This document shows, piece after piece, positions 34,684 through 44,549 of a stretch of 52,103 bases of DNA; within the stretch, counting starts at the first letter, position 1, and every line of letters begins with the position of its first letter. This DNA comes from Lysinibacillus telephonicus (GTDB lineage: Bacteria; Bacillota; Bacilli; Bacillales_A; Planococcaceae): assembly GCF_003966145.1 (NCBI RefSeq), contig NZ_RXNR01000028.1, forward strand, positions 1 through 52,103, read 5' to 3'. The notes under the pieces were generated by a model. That model was not told the DNA's origin and made no database searches. It saw nothing but the letters and a program-made list of their open reading frames with translations. The position numbers and the translations under genes were made by a program.

Positions 34684-35475
34684 TTAAACCATAAATGGGT
34701 TTTCCCTTATGTACGATTGAATAAACCTTTGCATTACATCATGTAATTTTTGAGGTGCTTTCGTTGGAATTTGATGATGTTCATTTTCTAATAACACTAG
34801 CTCATTTTCCGGAAGTTTTTCTTGAAGAATGTAGGCATATTTATGAAATACCTTATCTTTTGCTCCATATACGAGCAATATAGGCACCGATATTTTATGG
34901 AGCTGATTCGTACAGTTATATTTTAAACTAAATTGATAATATTGTTTAATATTACGTATGTCTCCTTTTGATGATGCTTGCTGCATCCTTTTAAAACATT
35001 GTTGTGTGTTGGCGTTCCCCCTCGTAATAGCATATGTTAAAAGGGGAAATGTTTTTTTAGTTGAAAGGCCGGCTGCTGTTAGAATTCTTAACTTTAAATA
35101 ATAATCGTTTACTTCAGACATTCCACTAATCACTATTCCTCCAAAAGCCCGTTCAGAATGCATTTGCAAAAATTCTAGAACAATTGATCCTCCTGTTGAA
35201 TAACCACAAAGAAATGCCTTCTTTATTTTTAACTCATTTAAAAGTAAAATTATATCTTCAACAATAAGAGAATAGTCGATTACCCGGCTTGAGTATCCAC
35301 TTTGCCCATGACCGCGTATATCAAATGTAATGATTTTATACTTATTCGATAAATGCTCAAATTGATACATAAAATTTATACCAGTTAGTAACGGAGGGTG
35401 AATAAAAACAATAGGAATTCCCTCTCCCCTTGTTTCATAATACAAATTACCCCCGTTGATTTTTATATGCGGCAA
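34684..35475 (-). CDS. Alpha/beta-hydrolase
   Basis: A 263-aa alpha/beta-hydrolase. The nucleophile elbow is GYSTGG (Ser near residue 94), the acid is probably in VYGAKDKVF, and the catalytic His lies in ENEHHQIP near the end. HPPLLTG after strand 3 supplies the oxyanion region. The substrate (ester, lactone or other) is unknown. It lies 37 nt downstream of the FAD oxidoreductase on the same strand and may be cotranscribed with it. Confidence 0.85.
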   Translation of the reverse strand: MPHIKINGGNLYYETRGEGIPIVFIHPPLLTGINFMYQFEHLSNKYKIITFDIRGHGQSGYSSRVIDYSLIVEDIILLLNELKIKKAFLCGYSTGGSIVLEFLQMHSERAFGGIVISGMSEVNDYYLKLRILTAAGLSTKKTFPLLTYAITRGNANTQQCFKRMQQASSKGDIRNIKQYYQFSLKYNCTNQLHKISVPILLVYGAKDKVFHKYAYILQEKLPENELVLLENEHHQIPTKAPQKLHDVMQRFIQSYIRENPFMV

Positions 35476-35512
35476 TGTACTACACCTCTCATATTCTATA
35501 CTTTTAGGATAA

Positions 35513-36850
35513 TTAGTTCTTTTTTAATATTAGGTTCGCAGCCTTCAATCCTGACACAACAGCACCTTCCATCGTTGCATAATAAGGCTGCCGCGTATAA
35601 TCTCCAGCTAAGGTTAAACCTTTAATTTCCGTTTTCTGATTTGGCCTTAAATGATCAAGGTTTGGTTCCAAACTATAAAAGTCATCCGAGCGGCTGACGA
35701 TCCGGTAGTCTATCAAATTTGTCTCTAAATCCAGCCCTAACTCTCTTGCTTCCTTTTGTACATGCTTTAAAATATCCTTGCTCTCCATATTTAAAAATGC
35801 TTCTGGGGGAGTTAAAATGATAGAGAGCCTTCCTTGAACATGTGTAAACGTTGAGCGGGATTGTTCCGCAAAACTTGCAAGTGAAGTTAATGGTCCAAAT
35901 GTCGTACGATCATAAGGAAGTACAGGTTTTGTAAATTCCATTTGTATTGTTACAGCTGGCATAGTAGGCAACTTAAACAGATTTTCCAATGAAGGATGAT
36001 CAATAAAATGTTTTTTTAATATTTCCTTCGTTCCCCCTAAATGAGTGGCTAATATTATATCCTTCGCATAAATTTTGGAGCCTTCTTCTAAAATCACTCC
36101 TATTACAGCCTCGTTTTCAAATACTAGGCTTAGTACCTTCGTACCTGTTTTAATAACACCATTCTGGAATTCAACAAATTGAGCAATCGGTCTTGCTAAA
36201 AGCTCAGTCATTCCCCCTAAGTAAGCGCCAACTCTCATTCGATAAAAACGTGGTATAGCTGGAAAGAATAAACCGAAAAATACTTTTGCAGAGTATCTTT
36301 CAGGTGGTAAAAAGAAAATACCCGCGCTTAATGGAATAACAGCATAATGTAATGCATTTTCACTAACATTATGTTTAGTTGCATAGTCTCTTATATTAAA
36401 TTGATCTAATGCATCTGGATTCTTTAGATATTGCAAAAAACCACTTGTAAAAAACCTCAATAATGACAATTTGTCTTTCCATGAAAGAATATCATTATTC
36501 CCTAGAATTCCTTTAATCATGTCCAACGGTCCAAAGATAGGAGATACCCCAAACGTTATAGCATCCTTTTTCCCTTTAATACGAACATCAATATTCTCCT
36601 CCCATTGAACAATAGCATCTATATTTACCCCTACCTTTTTTAAGACTTGTGGCAACGCTTTATAATACCCGATGTGACGATGAAATCCCGATTCAACTAC
36701 CATTCCATCTTCATCCCACGAAGATGTTCTTCCTCCAATTACTTTTTCCTTTTCAAGTATAAGCACCTTCTTTCCATTAGTGGTTAACTCTAAAGCCGCA
36801 GTTAAACCCGCTAATCCTGAGCCTACTATGATTACATCGTAATGTTCCAT
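35513..36850 (-). CDS. FAD-dependent oxidoreductase (phytoene desaturase/amine oxidase-like)
   Basis: About 445 aa. The N-terminal FAD-binding Rossmann motif is VGSGLAGLTAALE with the downstream Glu and GGR (VIGGRTSSW); the C-terminal FAD motif is GLTLAGDYTRQPYYATMEGAVVSG. This is the layout of phytoene desaturases and HpnE-like enzymes, so a hydrophobic isoprenoid or similar substrate is plausible, but no carotenoid genes adjoin. Two possible starts exist: ATG 36850, closest to the Rossmann fold, and ATG 36883; neither has a strong SD. It diverges from the manganese catalase. Confidence 0.82.
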   Translation of the reverse strand: MEHYDVIIVGSGLAGLTAALELTTNGKKVLILEKEKVIGGRTSSWDEDGMVVESGFHRHIGYYKALPQVLKKVGVNIDAIVQWEENIDVRIKGKKDAITFGVSPIFGPLDMIKGILGNNDILSWKDKLSLLRFFTSGFLQYLKNPDALDQFNIRDYATKHNVSENALHYAVIPLSAGIFFLPPERYSAKVFFGLFFPAIPRFYRMRVGAYLGGMTELLARPIAQFVEFQNGVIKTGTKVLSLVFENEAVIGVILEEGSKIYAKDIILATHLGGTKEILKKHFIDHPSLENLFKLPTMPAVTIQMEFTKPVLPYDRTTFGPLTSLASFAEQSRSTFTHVQGRLSIILTPPEAFLNMESKDILKHVQKEARELGLDLETNLIDYRIVSRSDDFYSLEPNLDHLRPNQKTEIKGLTLAGDYTRQPYYATMEGAVVSGLKAANLILKKN

Positions 36851-37043
36851 CCTGTACCATTCCCAACCTTCAAATGTTTTCATACACTACATAAAGTTTT
36901 ATCATTTCTCTTCTTTTTTAAGCGACAATCGATAAAGTCATGTTTCTAGTCGATTAAAAAGTTTTAATACTCCTGTATGTGAATAAAAAAATTGTACAAA
37001 CCCATACTTTCATCGAAAACATACTTAAAAGGGAGGAAAATCT

Positions 37044-37898
37044 ATGTATTTTTATAAAGAAGATTTAATTAACATGATTGTTCCGGATAAACCAGATCCA
37101 GCAGCAGCAAAGGTACTGCAAGAAACTCTTGGTGGGCGCTTCGGGGAAATGCGAACAATGATGCAGTTTTCGTTTCAAAGTGCCAATTTTCGTGGTAATG
37201 CAAAGCAATATCGAGATCTAATCCGCGGTATTTTTTTAGAAGAACTTAGTCATGTTGAGCTAGTCCAAACAACTATTAACCAATTATTAAACGGTGCTGG
37301 AGAATCCGGAGTTGGTAATGCAGGAGTCGATCAAGCACCGTTAGATGAAGCGATTAAACACGCTAATCCTCACCACTTTATCATGGGTGCGCAAAGCTCC
37401 TTGCCTGTAGATGCAGCAGGAAATCCTTGGATGGGTAATTATGTTTACTCCCATGGGAATTTAATAGCAGATTTACTTGACAACCTCGTACTTGAATCCA
37501 CTGGTGTGCTTCAAAAAACAAGAATTTATGAAATGAGTTCCAACAAAACTTTACGGGAAACATTGGCTTTTTTAATTGTTCGAGATAATGCCCATCAAAA
37601 CGCATTTGCTAAAGCGCTCGAAACCCTTGGAGTAGAATGGGGAAAATTATTGCCAATTCCGAACTACGACATTACGAAATATCCTGAATGTCGAAAATAT
37701 ATTGATATGGGCTTTCATAATGCATTCTTTAATTTCAGGTTAGATGATCACAGAGTTGGTGAAATATTTAAAGGGGAAACACCGAGTCGAAATAACAGTG
37801 AACTGCAAATTGTCGATCCGCCCACACCGCACCCTGTTCCAGATTTACCCGAAATGCCAAATGAACATAGCCCTGGCCTTAAAGATTTAATGAACTAA
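37044..37898 (+). CDS. Manganese (non-heme) catalase
   Basis: A 284-aa dimanganese catalase. The four-helix bundle ligands are seen: Glu in GGRFGEMRTMMQ, FLEELSHVE (Glu and His), LVLESTG (Glu), RDNAHQNAF (His). It removes H2O2; in spore formers such enzymes (CotJC, YjqC) often sit in or on the spore. The C-terminal tail is Pro-rich (PPTPHPVPDLPEMP). The SD GGGAGG precedes ATG. No confident sporulation promoter was found. It shares a terminator with opuCD. Confidence 0.9.
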   Translation: MYFYKEDLINMIVPDKPDPAAAKVLQETLGGRFGEMRTMMQFSFQSANFRGNAKQYRDLIRGIFLEELSHVELVQTTINQLLNGAGESGVGNAGVDQAPLDEAIKHANPHHFIMGAQSSLPVDAAGNPWMGNYVYSHGNLIADLLDNLVLESTGVLQKTRIYEMSSNKTLRETLAFLIVRDNAHQNAFAKALETLGVEWGKLLPIPNYDITKYPECRKYIDMGFHNAFFNFRLDDHRVGEIFKGETPSRNNSELQIVDPPTPHPVPDLPEMPNEHSPGLKDLMN

Positions 37899-37900
37899 AA

Positions 37901-37935
37901 TAAGTGCTAGCCTCTATCGATGAGACTAGCACTTA
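37901..37935. terminator. Bidirectional terminator
   Basis: TAAGTGCTAG and CTAGCACTTA arms with inner CTC/GAG pairing and T-rich flanks both ways. It ends the catalase and the opuC operon. Confidence 0.88.
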
Positions 37936-37950
37936 TTTCTTTATCCTCGA

Positions 37951-38640
37951 TTAAATCGTTTGAATGGTTTTCTTTTGCTGTCGTTTTACTGGATCTAATC
38001 TTCTTTCAATCATTCCCAATATAATATCAGATAGGATTGCCATTAACGCCGTTGGCAATGCACCTGCTAAAATAATTGCAGTTCCATCTGTTGCGTTAGT
38101 ACCACGTATAATAATATCTCCTAGACCACCGGCACCGATAAATGCACCGATAGCAGTAACACCGATGGCTACGACTAGCGCAATCCGAATTCCTGTAATA
38201 ATTACCGAAAGTGATAACGGCAGTTCAACCATATATAATACTTGAGCCTTTGTCATGCCCATGCCTCGACCTGCATCGGTGACACTTTTATTAATCGTAG
38301 TAATACCAACATAAGTATTTTTAATAATTGGTAATAATGAATAGAAAAACACCGTAACAATAACCGTTGTTTTTCCCAATCCGAGAACAAGCATGAGAAT
38401 TGCCATTAAGGCAAGTGCCGGGATTGTTTGAATAATATTTGCCAGTGTAATAACGACACTTGATACTTTCGCATACTTTGCAATAAGAATTCCAAGCGGG
38501 ATGCCGATGACTGCTGCAAGTAATACTCCATATATTGAAATTAAAAAATGATCAATAAATTGACTAAACACGTAAAAGCCATTTTCCTGCATATAAAAGA
38601 AAAATTGCTCTACTTTAGACATCTGGGTCATATCTTGCAT
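37951..38640 (-). CDS. opuCD: OpuC osmoprotectant ABC transporter permease OpuCD
   Basis: A 229-aa permease with about six helices. Landmarks are IPLGILIAKY, TIPALALMAILM and the GAGGLGDIIIRG segment of OpuC/OpuB permeases. It pairs with OpuCB. It is the last gene of the operon; its ATG overlaps the opuCC stop (TAATG). Confidence 0.9.
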   Translation of the reverse strand: MQDMTQMSKVEQFFFYMQENGFYVFSQFIDHFLISIYGVLLAAVIGIPLGILIAKYAKVSSVVITLANIIQTIPALALMAILMLVLGLGKTTVIVTVFFYSLLPIIKNTYVGITTINKSVTDAGRGMGMTKAQVLYMVELPLSLSVIITGIRIALVVAIGVTAIGAFIGAGGLGDIIIRGTNATDGTAIILAGALPTALMAILSDIILGMIERRLDPVKRQQKKTIQTI

Positions 38641-39557
38641 TACTCATCACCCCCTGAAAAGTAGTTATGTTCAATTAAAAATTGTTCTGCTACAACTGCT
38701 GGTTCTATTAAATTATTATCTGCTAAGTAGTTTAATTCTTGCATCGTTTCCGTAGAAATTTTACCAATTAATCGTTCAATTGCTTTTTTCACTTCAGGTT
38801 TTTCCTCTAATAAAGCCGTATCAGCGAATGGACTTGCATCATATGGGGGGAAGAAATTCAAATCATCCTCTAAAACTACTAAATCGTAAGAAGCAATGCG
38901 CCCATCAGTTGTATAACCAAGAACAACATCGAGCTCACCAGAATCAACTGCATCATAGACTAACCCTATTTGCATTGGGTATGTTCTTGCAAAATCAAAG
39001 CCATATGCTTCAACAAACGCTTTATAGCCATCCCCCTCACGATTCATCCATGATGTATCAACTCCTGCCTCCAGTTCACCGGCAACATTAGCTAAATCAC
39101 TCACTTTTTGTAAATTATATTTTTCTGCTGTTTCTTTAGTCACCATAAAGGCATACGTATTTTCAAATCCATAGGAATCAAAGAATGTTTGGTTAAAACG
39201 TTCATCAAATGTTTTTTGAACATAGGCCAAAGCCTCTTCGGGATCTTTTATCGGCTCTGATTGCAGAGCCCCTGTTAAATCCGTCCCCGTATACCGAACT
39301 GCTGATATATTTGCATCGCCATTCAGCATCGCTTGATGTAGAACAGTACTTGAACCTAGATTATTAATAAGCTCCACTTTTTCATCCGTATAATGTTCAA
39401 TCATATCTTTCATCATATAGGCTAAAATTTGCCCTTCTGTTGTAACGACCGATGCAATCTTGATAGAGTCATTTTGTCGATTCATTGTTAACGAAAAGAA
39501 GCTTATTATTAAGATTGCTGCAACTGACACAATTAGAAGCAGGAGTTTGTTTTTCAT
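38640..39557 (-). CDS. opuCC: OpuC substrate-binding protein without a lipobox
   Basis: A 305-aa glycine betaine/carnitine/choline-type binding protein. Landmarks are [58 protein letters not shown], the aromatic FFPPYDASP, and [14 protein letters not shown]-type C-terminal text. OpuCC is normally a lipoprotein, but this N-terminus (about residues 4-22 hydrophobic, ending [11 protein letters not shown]) has no Cys, so it is probably held by an uncleaved signal anchor or released. It overlaps its neighbours by 4 and 1 nt. Confidence 0.9.
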   Translation of the reverse strand: MKNKLLLLIVSVAAILIISFFSLTMNRQNDSIKIASVVTTEGQILAYMMKDMIEHYTDEKVELINNLGSSTVLHQAMLNGDANISAVRYTGTDLTGALQSEPIKDPEEALAYVQKTFDERFNQTFFDSYGFENTYAFMVTKETAEKYNLQKVSDLANVAGELEAGVDTSWMNREGDGYKAFVEAYGFDFARTYPMQIGLVYDAVDSGELDVVLGYTTDGRIASYDLVVLEDDLNFFPPYDASPFADTALLEEKPEVKKAIERLIGKISTETMQELNYLADNNLIEPAVVAEQFLIEHNYFSGGDE

Positions 39558-40201
39558 GATGTACGCCCTCCTTCAATTTTCAGTCCTTTTGGTGTTACCC
39601 ATTTTTCGAGCTTCGATAATAGAAAATCTGCCAGTAGCGCAAGCAATGTTACAATAATTGCCCCACCTACAATCAACTCAGTTTGGTATAAGTTTAATCC
39701 GTTAAAAATGAAGTCTCCTAAACCACCCGCTCCAATATAGGATGCAAGAGTTGCCCATGAGATCACATATACCGCTGAAAGTCGTATACCTGACATAATT
39801 ACCGGTATTGCTAGTGGCAGTTCTACAAGTAAAATAGACTGGAAACTTGTCATCCCCATCGCTATGCCCGCACCTTTTGTATTTTCATTAACCGATTGCA
39901 TTCCTATAAAAGTATTGTTCAATATCGGCAGTAAAGAATAAATACACAGCGCTATTATGGCAGGTACTTTTCCAACACCCAAAAAAGGAATCATGACTGC
40001 GAGTAATGCTAGTGAAGGAACGGTTTGCAATACGCTTGTTATACTTAAAACAATTTTTGCTGTATATTTTGATTTCGATAAAAGAATGCCAACAGGAACT
40101 GCAACAACAACTCCAAGAAATAGAGCTATCATCGAAATATAAAAATGTTCCCATGTCTTTAATAAAATTTCAGAGCTGTTTTCAGTGAAAAAGGAAATCA
40201 T
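39554..40201 (-). CDS. opuCB: OpuC permease OpuCB
   Basis: A 215-aa permease, homologous to OpuCD. Landmarks are [29 protein letters not shown] and [16 protein letters not shown]. The ATG overlaps the opuCA stop by 4 nt, and its end overlaps opuCC by 4 nt, a tightly coupled operon. Confidence 0.9.
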   Translation of the reverse strand: MISFFTENSSEILLKTWEHFYISMIALFLGVVVAVPVGILLSKSKYTAKIVLSITSVLQTVPSLALLAVMIPFLGVGKVPAIIALCIYSLLPILNNTFIGMQSVNENTKGAGIAMGMTSFQSILLVELPLAIPVIMSGIRLSAVYVISWATLASYIGAGGLGDFIFNGLNLYQTELIVGGAIIVTLLALLADFLLSKLEKWVTPKGLKIEGGRTS

Positions 40202-41355
40202 TCACGAATCAACTCCTTCTTTTCTTCCACTTCTGTTTCTGCATCTCCCCAAATAGTGTCATAAACGATATCAACAATGTTCGCACGAGTAACTAAACCG
40301 ACTAATCGGTGCTCCTCATCGACGACAGGGATATTTTTTAAGTTACGCTTTAAAATTCTGCGGACAGAATCCTGTAATTTAGAACCGGTTTTTACGTAAA
40401 AGACTTCTTTTTCATAAACTTCTGAAACACTTTTCTTTGTCTTACGTGCACCCGTAAAGCTTTCTACATCTAAATAGCCTTGTAGTCGATTGTCGCCATC
40501 TGTTACAAATAACGTGTCTACTCGCTTTTCCACCATTAAACGAATGGCCTCATCGAGACTTTTTTCAATTGTAATTGATATAGGTTTAATCATAACTTCA
40601 TCAACTGTTTTAATATTGGGTTTTTGTTGAATAAGTCGGTGTGAACCGATAAATTCTTTAACAAAATCATTAGCCGGATTTGCTAAAATATTATCTGGTG
40701 TATCAAATTGAATTAGTTTTCCATCATGCATTATTGCAATGCGGTCAGCAAGTTTAATCGCTTCATCCATATCATGCGTAACGAAAATAATCGTTTTATT
40801 TAAACGTTGCTGAATATCTTTGATGAGATCTTGAAGTGTATCGCGTGTAATGGGGTCAAGTGCACCGAATGGTTCATCCATTAAGATAATATCTTGATTT
40901 GCAGCAAGTGCGCGTAAAACACCAATACGCTGCTGTTGACCACCTGAAAGTTGTGTTGGGTAGTAGTCTAAATAGGATGGGGGTAAATTTACAAGTTCAA
41001 TTAAACGGCGAGCTGTTGCATCTTTCTTTTCCTGTGGCCATTTTAATAAGTGTGGGACGAGTGTAATATTATCCCTTATTGTCATATGCGGCATTAAACC
41101 AATTTGTTGAATAACGTAGCCTATACTCCTTCGTAATGTTACGGCGTTCATTTTAGTAATATCTTTTCCATTAAGTGTAAGCTTGCCACTTGTAGGCTCT
41201 ACCATTCTATTAATCATCCGAAGTGCTGTTGTTTTCCCACTCCCACTAGTTCCTATAAATGCAATAAATTCTCCTTGTTCTATCGTAAGGTTTAGTTTAT
41301 CTACAGCAACCTTACCTCCACGATATACTTTTGTTAAATTTTCAATCTGTAACAT
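40198..41355 (-). CDS. opuCA: OpuC ATPase OpuCA with tandem CBS domains
   Basis: A 385-aa ATPase: Walker [11 protein letters not shown]-loop [10 protein letters not shown], signature LSGGQQQR, Walker B ILMDEP, H-loop VTHDMD. After about residue 240 come two CBS domains that in OpuC/OpuA-type systems sense ionic strength or nucleotides. The ATG at 41355 has AAAGGAGGAA upstream; earlier codons in frame are untranslated leader. It powers uptake of glycine betaine, carnitine, choline or similar osmolytes. Confidence 0.93.
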   Translation of the reverse strand: MLQIENLTKVYRGGKVAVDKLNLTIEQGEFIAFIGTSGSGKTTALRMINRMVEPTSGKLTLNGKDITKMNAVTLRRSIGYVIQQIGLMPHMTIRDNITLVPHLLKWPQEKKDATARRLIELVNLPPSYLDYYPTQLSGGQQQRIGVLRALAANQDIILMDEPFGALDPITRDTLQDLIKDIQQRLNKTIIFVTHDMDEAIKLADRIAIMHDGKLIQFDTPDNILANPANDFVKEFIGSHRLIQQKPNIKTVDEVMIKPISITIEKSLDEAIRLMVEKRVDTLFVTDGDNRLQGYLDVESFTGARKTKKSVSEVYEKEVFYVKTGSKLQDSVRRILKRNLKNIPVVDEEHRLVGLVTRANIVDIVYDTIWGDAETEVEEKKELIRE

Positions 41356-41663
41356 CAATAAAATTCCTCCTTTCACTACTATTATGTTACATGGGTTTCC
41401 CCCTTGATATAAAGAAAAAACCATTTTGCAATATATAAATGTTACAAATTTGTGAACTTTTTATATATTTTATGTGACTATTTCTACTTTTAATTAAAGC
41501 AAAAAAAGACTGTATAGAATACTGGTATAATAAACTTTAGGAGAGTTTTGGAAAAAGTTAATATTAGAAAGTTATTGTTTTATTTTCAGAATATTTGAAC
41601 TTATAATGGGTTGACAGATAAAACTGCCATTTTCGCTAAAAAATCTTAACGAAACGAGAAAGC
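41356..41663. other. opuC upstream region
   Basis: An AT-rich leader/promoter region. ACAAATTTGT near 41442-41451 is a palindrome. TTCACA, 15 nt, TATATT on the minus strand is a weak promoter guess. The leader contains an SD-preceded start-stop (ATG TAA, 41387-41392) and, further up, a CodY-like box at 41581. No other gene is seen. Confidence 0.4.
41581..41595. promoter_or_regulatory. CodY-like box upstream of opuC
   Basis: TATTTTCAGAATATT matches AATTTTCWGAAAATT at 13 of 15 positions. It is about 225 nt before the opuCA start, far for direct repression, so its relevance is uncertain. Confidence 0.35.
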
Positions 41664-41691
41664 AGCACAAACTACAACTTAAGTCTGTGCT
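41664..41691 (-). terminator. Terminator of the Rieske oxygenase gene
   Basis: AGCACA-A-ACT, loop, AGT-C-TGTGCT (G-U on the minus strand), followed by GCTTTCTCGTTT. The T-tract is weak. It lies 13 nt past the stop. Confidence 0.55.
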
Positions 41692-41703
41692 ACTGAAAGT
41701 CTG

Positions 41704-42690
41704 TTATTCAACACCTAATTTAACACCCTGTTGTTTTAAATATTTACGATACGCAATACTTAAACGATCGAATTTTAATGATAATTCTACCTGTAAATCC
41801 AAGGGCAATTCTTCAGGTTTTTGATTTTCTACTATAGGTTTATCTTGAGCAAAAATTATATTTTGAAATTCAATTACTTCTTCATCGGTTTGTGCAATGT
41901 CATAGTTAAATGACTCAACACCGAATACAATGCAATCACGTTCTCCAACTGGAAGAACTGTCATAAACATCGAAAATCGATTGTTTGTTATTGGATCACA
42001 TTTCGTAAATCGAGCAGTTAAAGGATTTAATACTTCATATGTATAAAGCACATCCTTTGCAATGCCTGTCCCATCGGAATCTGGTTGATATACGATTATT
42101 TCATCTGTAAATATCCGATTATCTACTGTATGCACTTTGTAATCATTAATAAGAGGTTTATCTTGAATACCTAGAAATCCTTCGTGGACAAATGCTAAGT
42201 GGCTAACATCTAAAAAGTTTTCTATGATGCGAGGCGGGTTTGCTTTTACATTTTGTGGACCCCAAATAACATTTCGGTGATGTAAGTCTATGTATTCAGG
42301 GTAATTGAATAATTCAGGTTCATTATTGTTTAAGTTCACCCAAATAAAACCATATGCAACTTTACAACCGTAAGGAATTGCTTTTGCCTTTGAGGTAATA
42401 GGGGCTCCTTCTGGCAATTGGGGGATTTTTACACATTGCCCATTTGAATTATATATCCAGCCATGATATGGACAAACTAAACAGCCGTCCTTTACTTGTC
42501 CAAGCGACAATGCTGCACCTCGATGAATACATAAATCTTTAAATGCATAGGTACCTTCGTCATTTTTGAAAATAACAACTCTTTCTCCTAGTATTGTGAC
42601 TTGAATTGGCTCTTCTCCCAAATCGACTTCCCTGCATGCAACAATCCATTGATTTCGTAAAATTCTATCTTCAATTAACAACTCAGTCAC
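41704..42690 (-). CDS. Rieske non-heme iron oxygenase
   Basis: About 328 aa. The N-terminal Rieske [2Fe-2S] domain has CIHRG (about residue 53) and CPYHGW (about 73). The C-terminal catalytic domain carries the mononuclear iron motif ENFLDVSHLAFVH (about 155-167). This is the alpha-subunit layout of Rieske mono-/dioxygenases such as vanillate O-demethylase or PAO-like enzymes. No reductase gene is adjacent, so electrons must come from elsewhere. The substrate is unknown. The start is taken as GTG 42690, but its distance from GGAAGG is short, and the TTG at 42681 is an alternative. Confidence 0.88.
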   Translation of the reverse strand: MTELLIEDRILRNQWIVACREVDLGEEPIQVTILGERVVIFKNDEGTYAFKDLCIHRGAALSLGQVKDGCLVCPYHGWIYNSNGQCVKIPQLPEGAPITSKAKAIPYGCKVAYGFIWVNLNNNEPELFNYPEYIDLHHRNVIWGPQNVKANPPRIIENFLDVSHLAFVHEGFLGIQDKPLINDYKVHTVDNRIFTDEIIVYQPDSDGTGIAKDVLYTYEVLNPLTARFTKCDPITNNRFSMFMTVLPVGERDCIVFGVESFNYDIAQTDEEVIEFQNIIFAQDKPIVENQKPEELPLDLQVELSLKFDRLSIAYRKYLKQQGVKLGVE

Positions 42691-42915
42691 TTCCTTCCCT
42701 ATTTTTTCAATATAGTTTTCATATAATTCTTAGTTTATGTACTAACCAATCTAAAGTCAATATATTCTGAATATTCAAACCATAATTACAGATATTTTAG
42801 AACATTCTTATGAATCTGGCCTGACATCAAAATTAAAATAGATAAACTTAGAGTTGATTTAGAGGAAAAATAAGTATGTTGTCAAAATAAATTAATAAAA
42901 GAAAGGAGGAAATAA

Positions 42916-43374
42916 ATGAAGCAACGTCATAAAGTGTTATTTCAGCAATTAGAGAGCTATCGCGGAAATATAATCAATGTTCTCGAAAATATAACTGAAG
43001 AACAGTCGGAAATAGTGCCTAAGGGATTTAATAATAATATTCGATGGAATATGGGGCATATTTTGCTAGATCAATACTTATGGATTGAAGCACTAACAAA
43101 GGAAAAAAGCGAGGTACCTGAGCAGTTTAATTATTGGTTTGGATTTGGCACTTCACCAGCTAATTTCAATGCTGATACTCCATCTTTCCATGAACTAAAG
43201 GAATTATTAAAAATACAGCCTGCAAAAATAAGAGAGGCCTATAGTAATCGATTAGAAGAAGAATTTCCAACAGTTGAAATGGGAATGTACACGATAGAAC
43301 AAGTTTTAATTCGAACCATTTTCCATGAGGGGATGCATTTACAAGCAATTTTGGATATAAAAAAGTTTATATAA
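42916..43374 (+). CDS. DinB-superfamily protein
   Basis: A 152-aa four-helix DinB/YfiT-like protein. His ligands are in NMGHILLDQYLW (about residue 47) and FHEGMHLQAI near the end. Such proteins are metal-binding thiol transferases or of unknown role. ATG follows AAAGGAGG. It is a distant relative of the BstA-like gene at 24177. Confidence 0.78.
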   Translation: MKQRHKVLFQQLESYRGNIINVLENITEEQSEIVPKGFNNNIRWNMGHILLDQYLWIEALTKEKSEVPEQFNYWFGFGTSPANFNADTPSFHELKELLKIQPAKIREAYSNRLEEEFPTVEMGMYTIEQVLIRTIFHEGMHLQAILDIKKFI

Positions 43375-43390
43375 ATATTTTATTTAATCG

Positions 43391-43534
43391 ATGGATTCCT
43401 TTTTTAATACTACAATGGGAATCTTAATGAATTTTGATGGTGCACATACGACCTATATAAAAGGGAGAAGGCAATATTTAAATCCAAAAGTTCAAACAGC
43501 CTTTGCTATTTTAGGACACTATTTATCCACTTAA
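43391..43534 (+). pseudogene. Possible gene remnant or orphan 47-aa ORF
   Basis: An open stretch with protein-like composition (segments GAHTTYIKGRRQYLNP and FAILGHYLST) but no SD, located in an otherwise empty spacer. It could be the decayed 3' end of a gene or chance. I cannot name a family. Confidence 0.25.
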
Positions 43535-43601
43535 CAGATGATTATTCTCATTGGCTTTTGTACATGTGAAAGATTTGTATAAACTCTCCCTTTTCCTCTA
43601 A

Positions 43602-44444
43602 TTATGATGGTTTAAAATCAGACCCCTGGATAATTTTTTCTGAAGAAATTCGATAAAACACGCTAGATTCTACAGAACCAACATTTTTTACGTAGGATTC
43701 GATAATTCGGTATCCTATACAATAGCCTATCCAACTCGGTAAACCTAAACTTTCATCTCCATATAAAAACGAGTAATGATTTTCTACACCAAGTAAATAC
43801 ATATTCGGAGCATAGTACTTTTGCCATTGTTCTTTTAGTTCTTCAAAAGAAGATTGTTTCGTCCATGGAGATAGCCCTGCCTCCCCATACAATTTCTCAA
43901 CTTCCCACTCTGCCATTCCCTCTATAATTAATGACTCTATTAATTCTATTTCCTGGGGTGCTTTTTTTATATGAGAAAGTCTACAAATATGATGATACTC
44001 ATGGGCAAGCAAAGCTTTTAATTCAATTTCTACTAGTTCTTTTGAAATAAATAAAAATATTGCATCATTATATGCTACGCCATTCTTTTTTACTTCCATC
44101 CCATCAATCATCGGTCTATGTTTTGTTAGGGGAAAAATGTAAATAGGTATATCAGGCCCCCTCCATAAGCTTCGCAGTTTCTCAAATTCTTTTTGAACTA
44201 TACCCCATACATTTTGCTGTTCCAATTCTTTTATAGTGGCAGCTATATCTAATCCTTCATACGGATCAAACAGCCCATTCCTTAAAAGCTCGAAATGAAT
44301 TTCTTCAATTGTCCTTTTTGGAAAAATAGTTTTAAGAGGGTTGCATAGCAATTCTCGGTGAACTTTTATTAAATTATCTTTTGCGCTTTGACTAGACTTT
44401 TCACACAATTTATAAAGTTGTGGCAGATTATATACTACTGGCAT
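43602..44444 (-). CDS. DUF2268-type predicted zinc protease
   Basis: A 280-aa soluble protein with a gluzincin-like HExxH-type motif AHEYHHICRLS (about residues 143-153) and a downstream Glu (LIIEGMAEW) that could be the third zinc ligand, then a conserved SWIGYCIGYRIIESY. This matches the DUF2268 predicted Zn-dependent protease group. There is no signal peptide, so it acts in the cytoplasm. The substrate is unknown. AAAGGAGG precedes ATG. Confidence 0.8.
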   Translation of the reverse strand: MPVVYNLPQLYKLCEKSSQSAKDNLIKVHRELLCNPLKTIFPKRTIEEIHFELLRNGLFDPYEGLDIAATIKELEQQNVWGIVQKEFEKLRSLWRGPDIPIYIFPLTKHRPMIDGMEVKKNGVAYNDAIFLFISKELVEIELKALLAHEYHHICRLSHIKKAPQEIELIESLIIEGMAEWEVEKLYGEAGLSPWTKQSSFEELKEQWQKYYAPNMYLLGVENHYSFLYGDESLGLPSWIGYCIGYRIIESYVKNVGSVESSVFYRISSEKIIQGSDFKPS

Positions 44445-44549
44445 CTATTTCCTCCTTTTTATTTAAGATATGTTTTAGACTCCTAACTCGTGTCGACTAA
44501 AAATAGGAACATATATTAATTAACAGTAATATTAAAAGGGGGGAAAACT

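Noticed and set aside
36990-37040. Possible sporulation (sigma-E/K/G) promoter before the manganese catalase
   Set aside because: CATACTTA is present, but no -35 element lies at the proper distance.
44500-44549. Sigma-K-like CATATATTA before the Gly-rich protein
   Set aside because: The nearest AC -35 dinucleotide gives a spacer of 12 or 22 nt instead of about 16.
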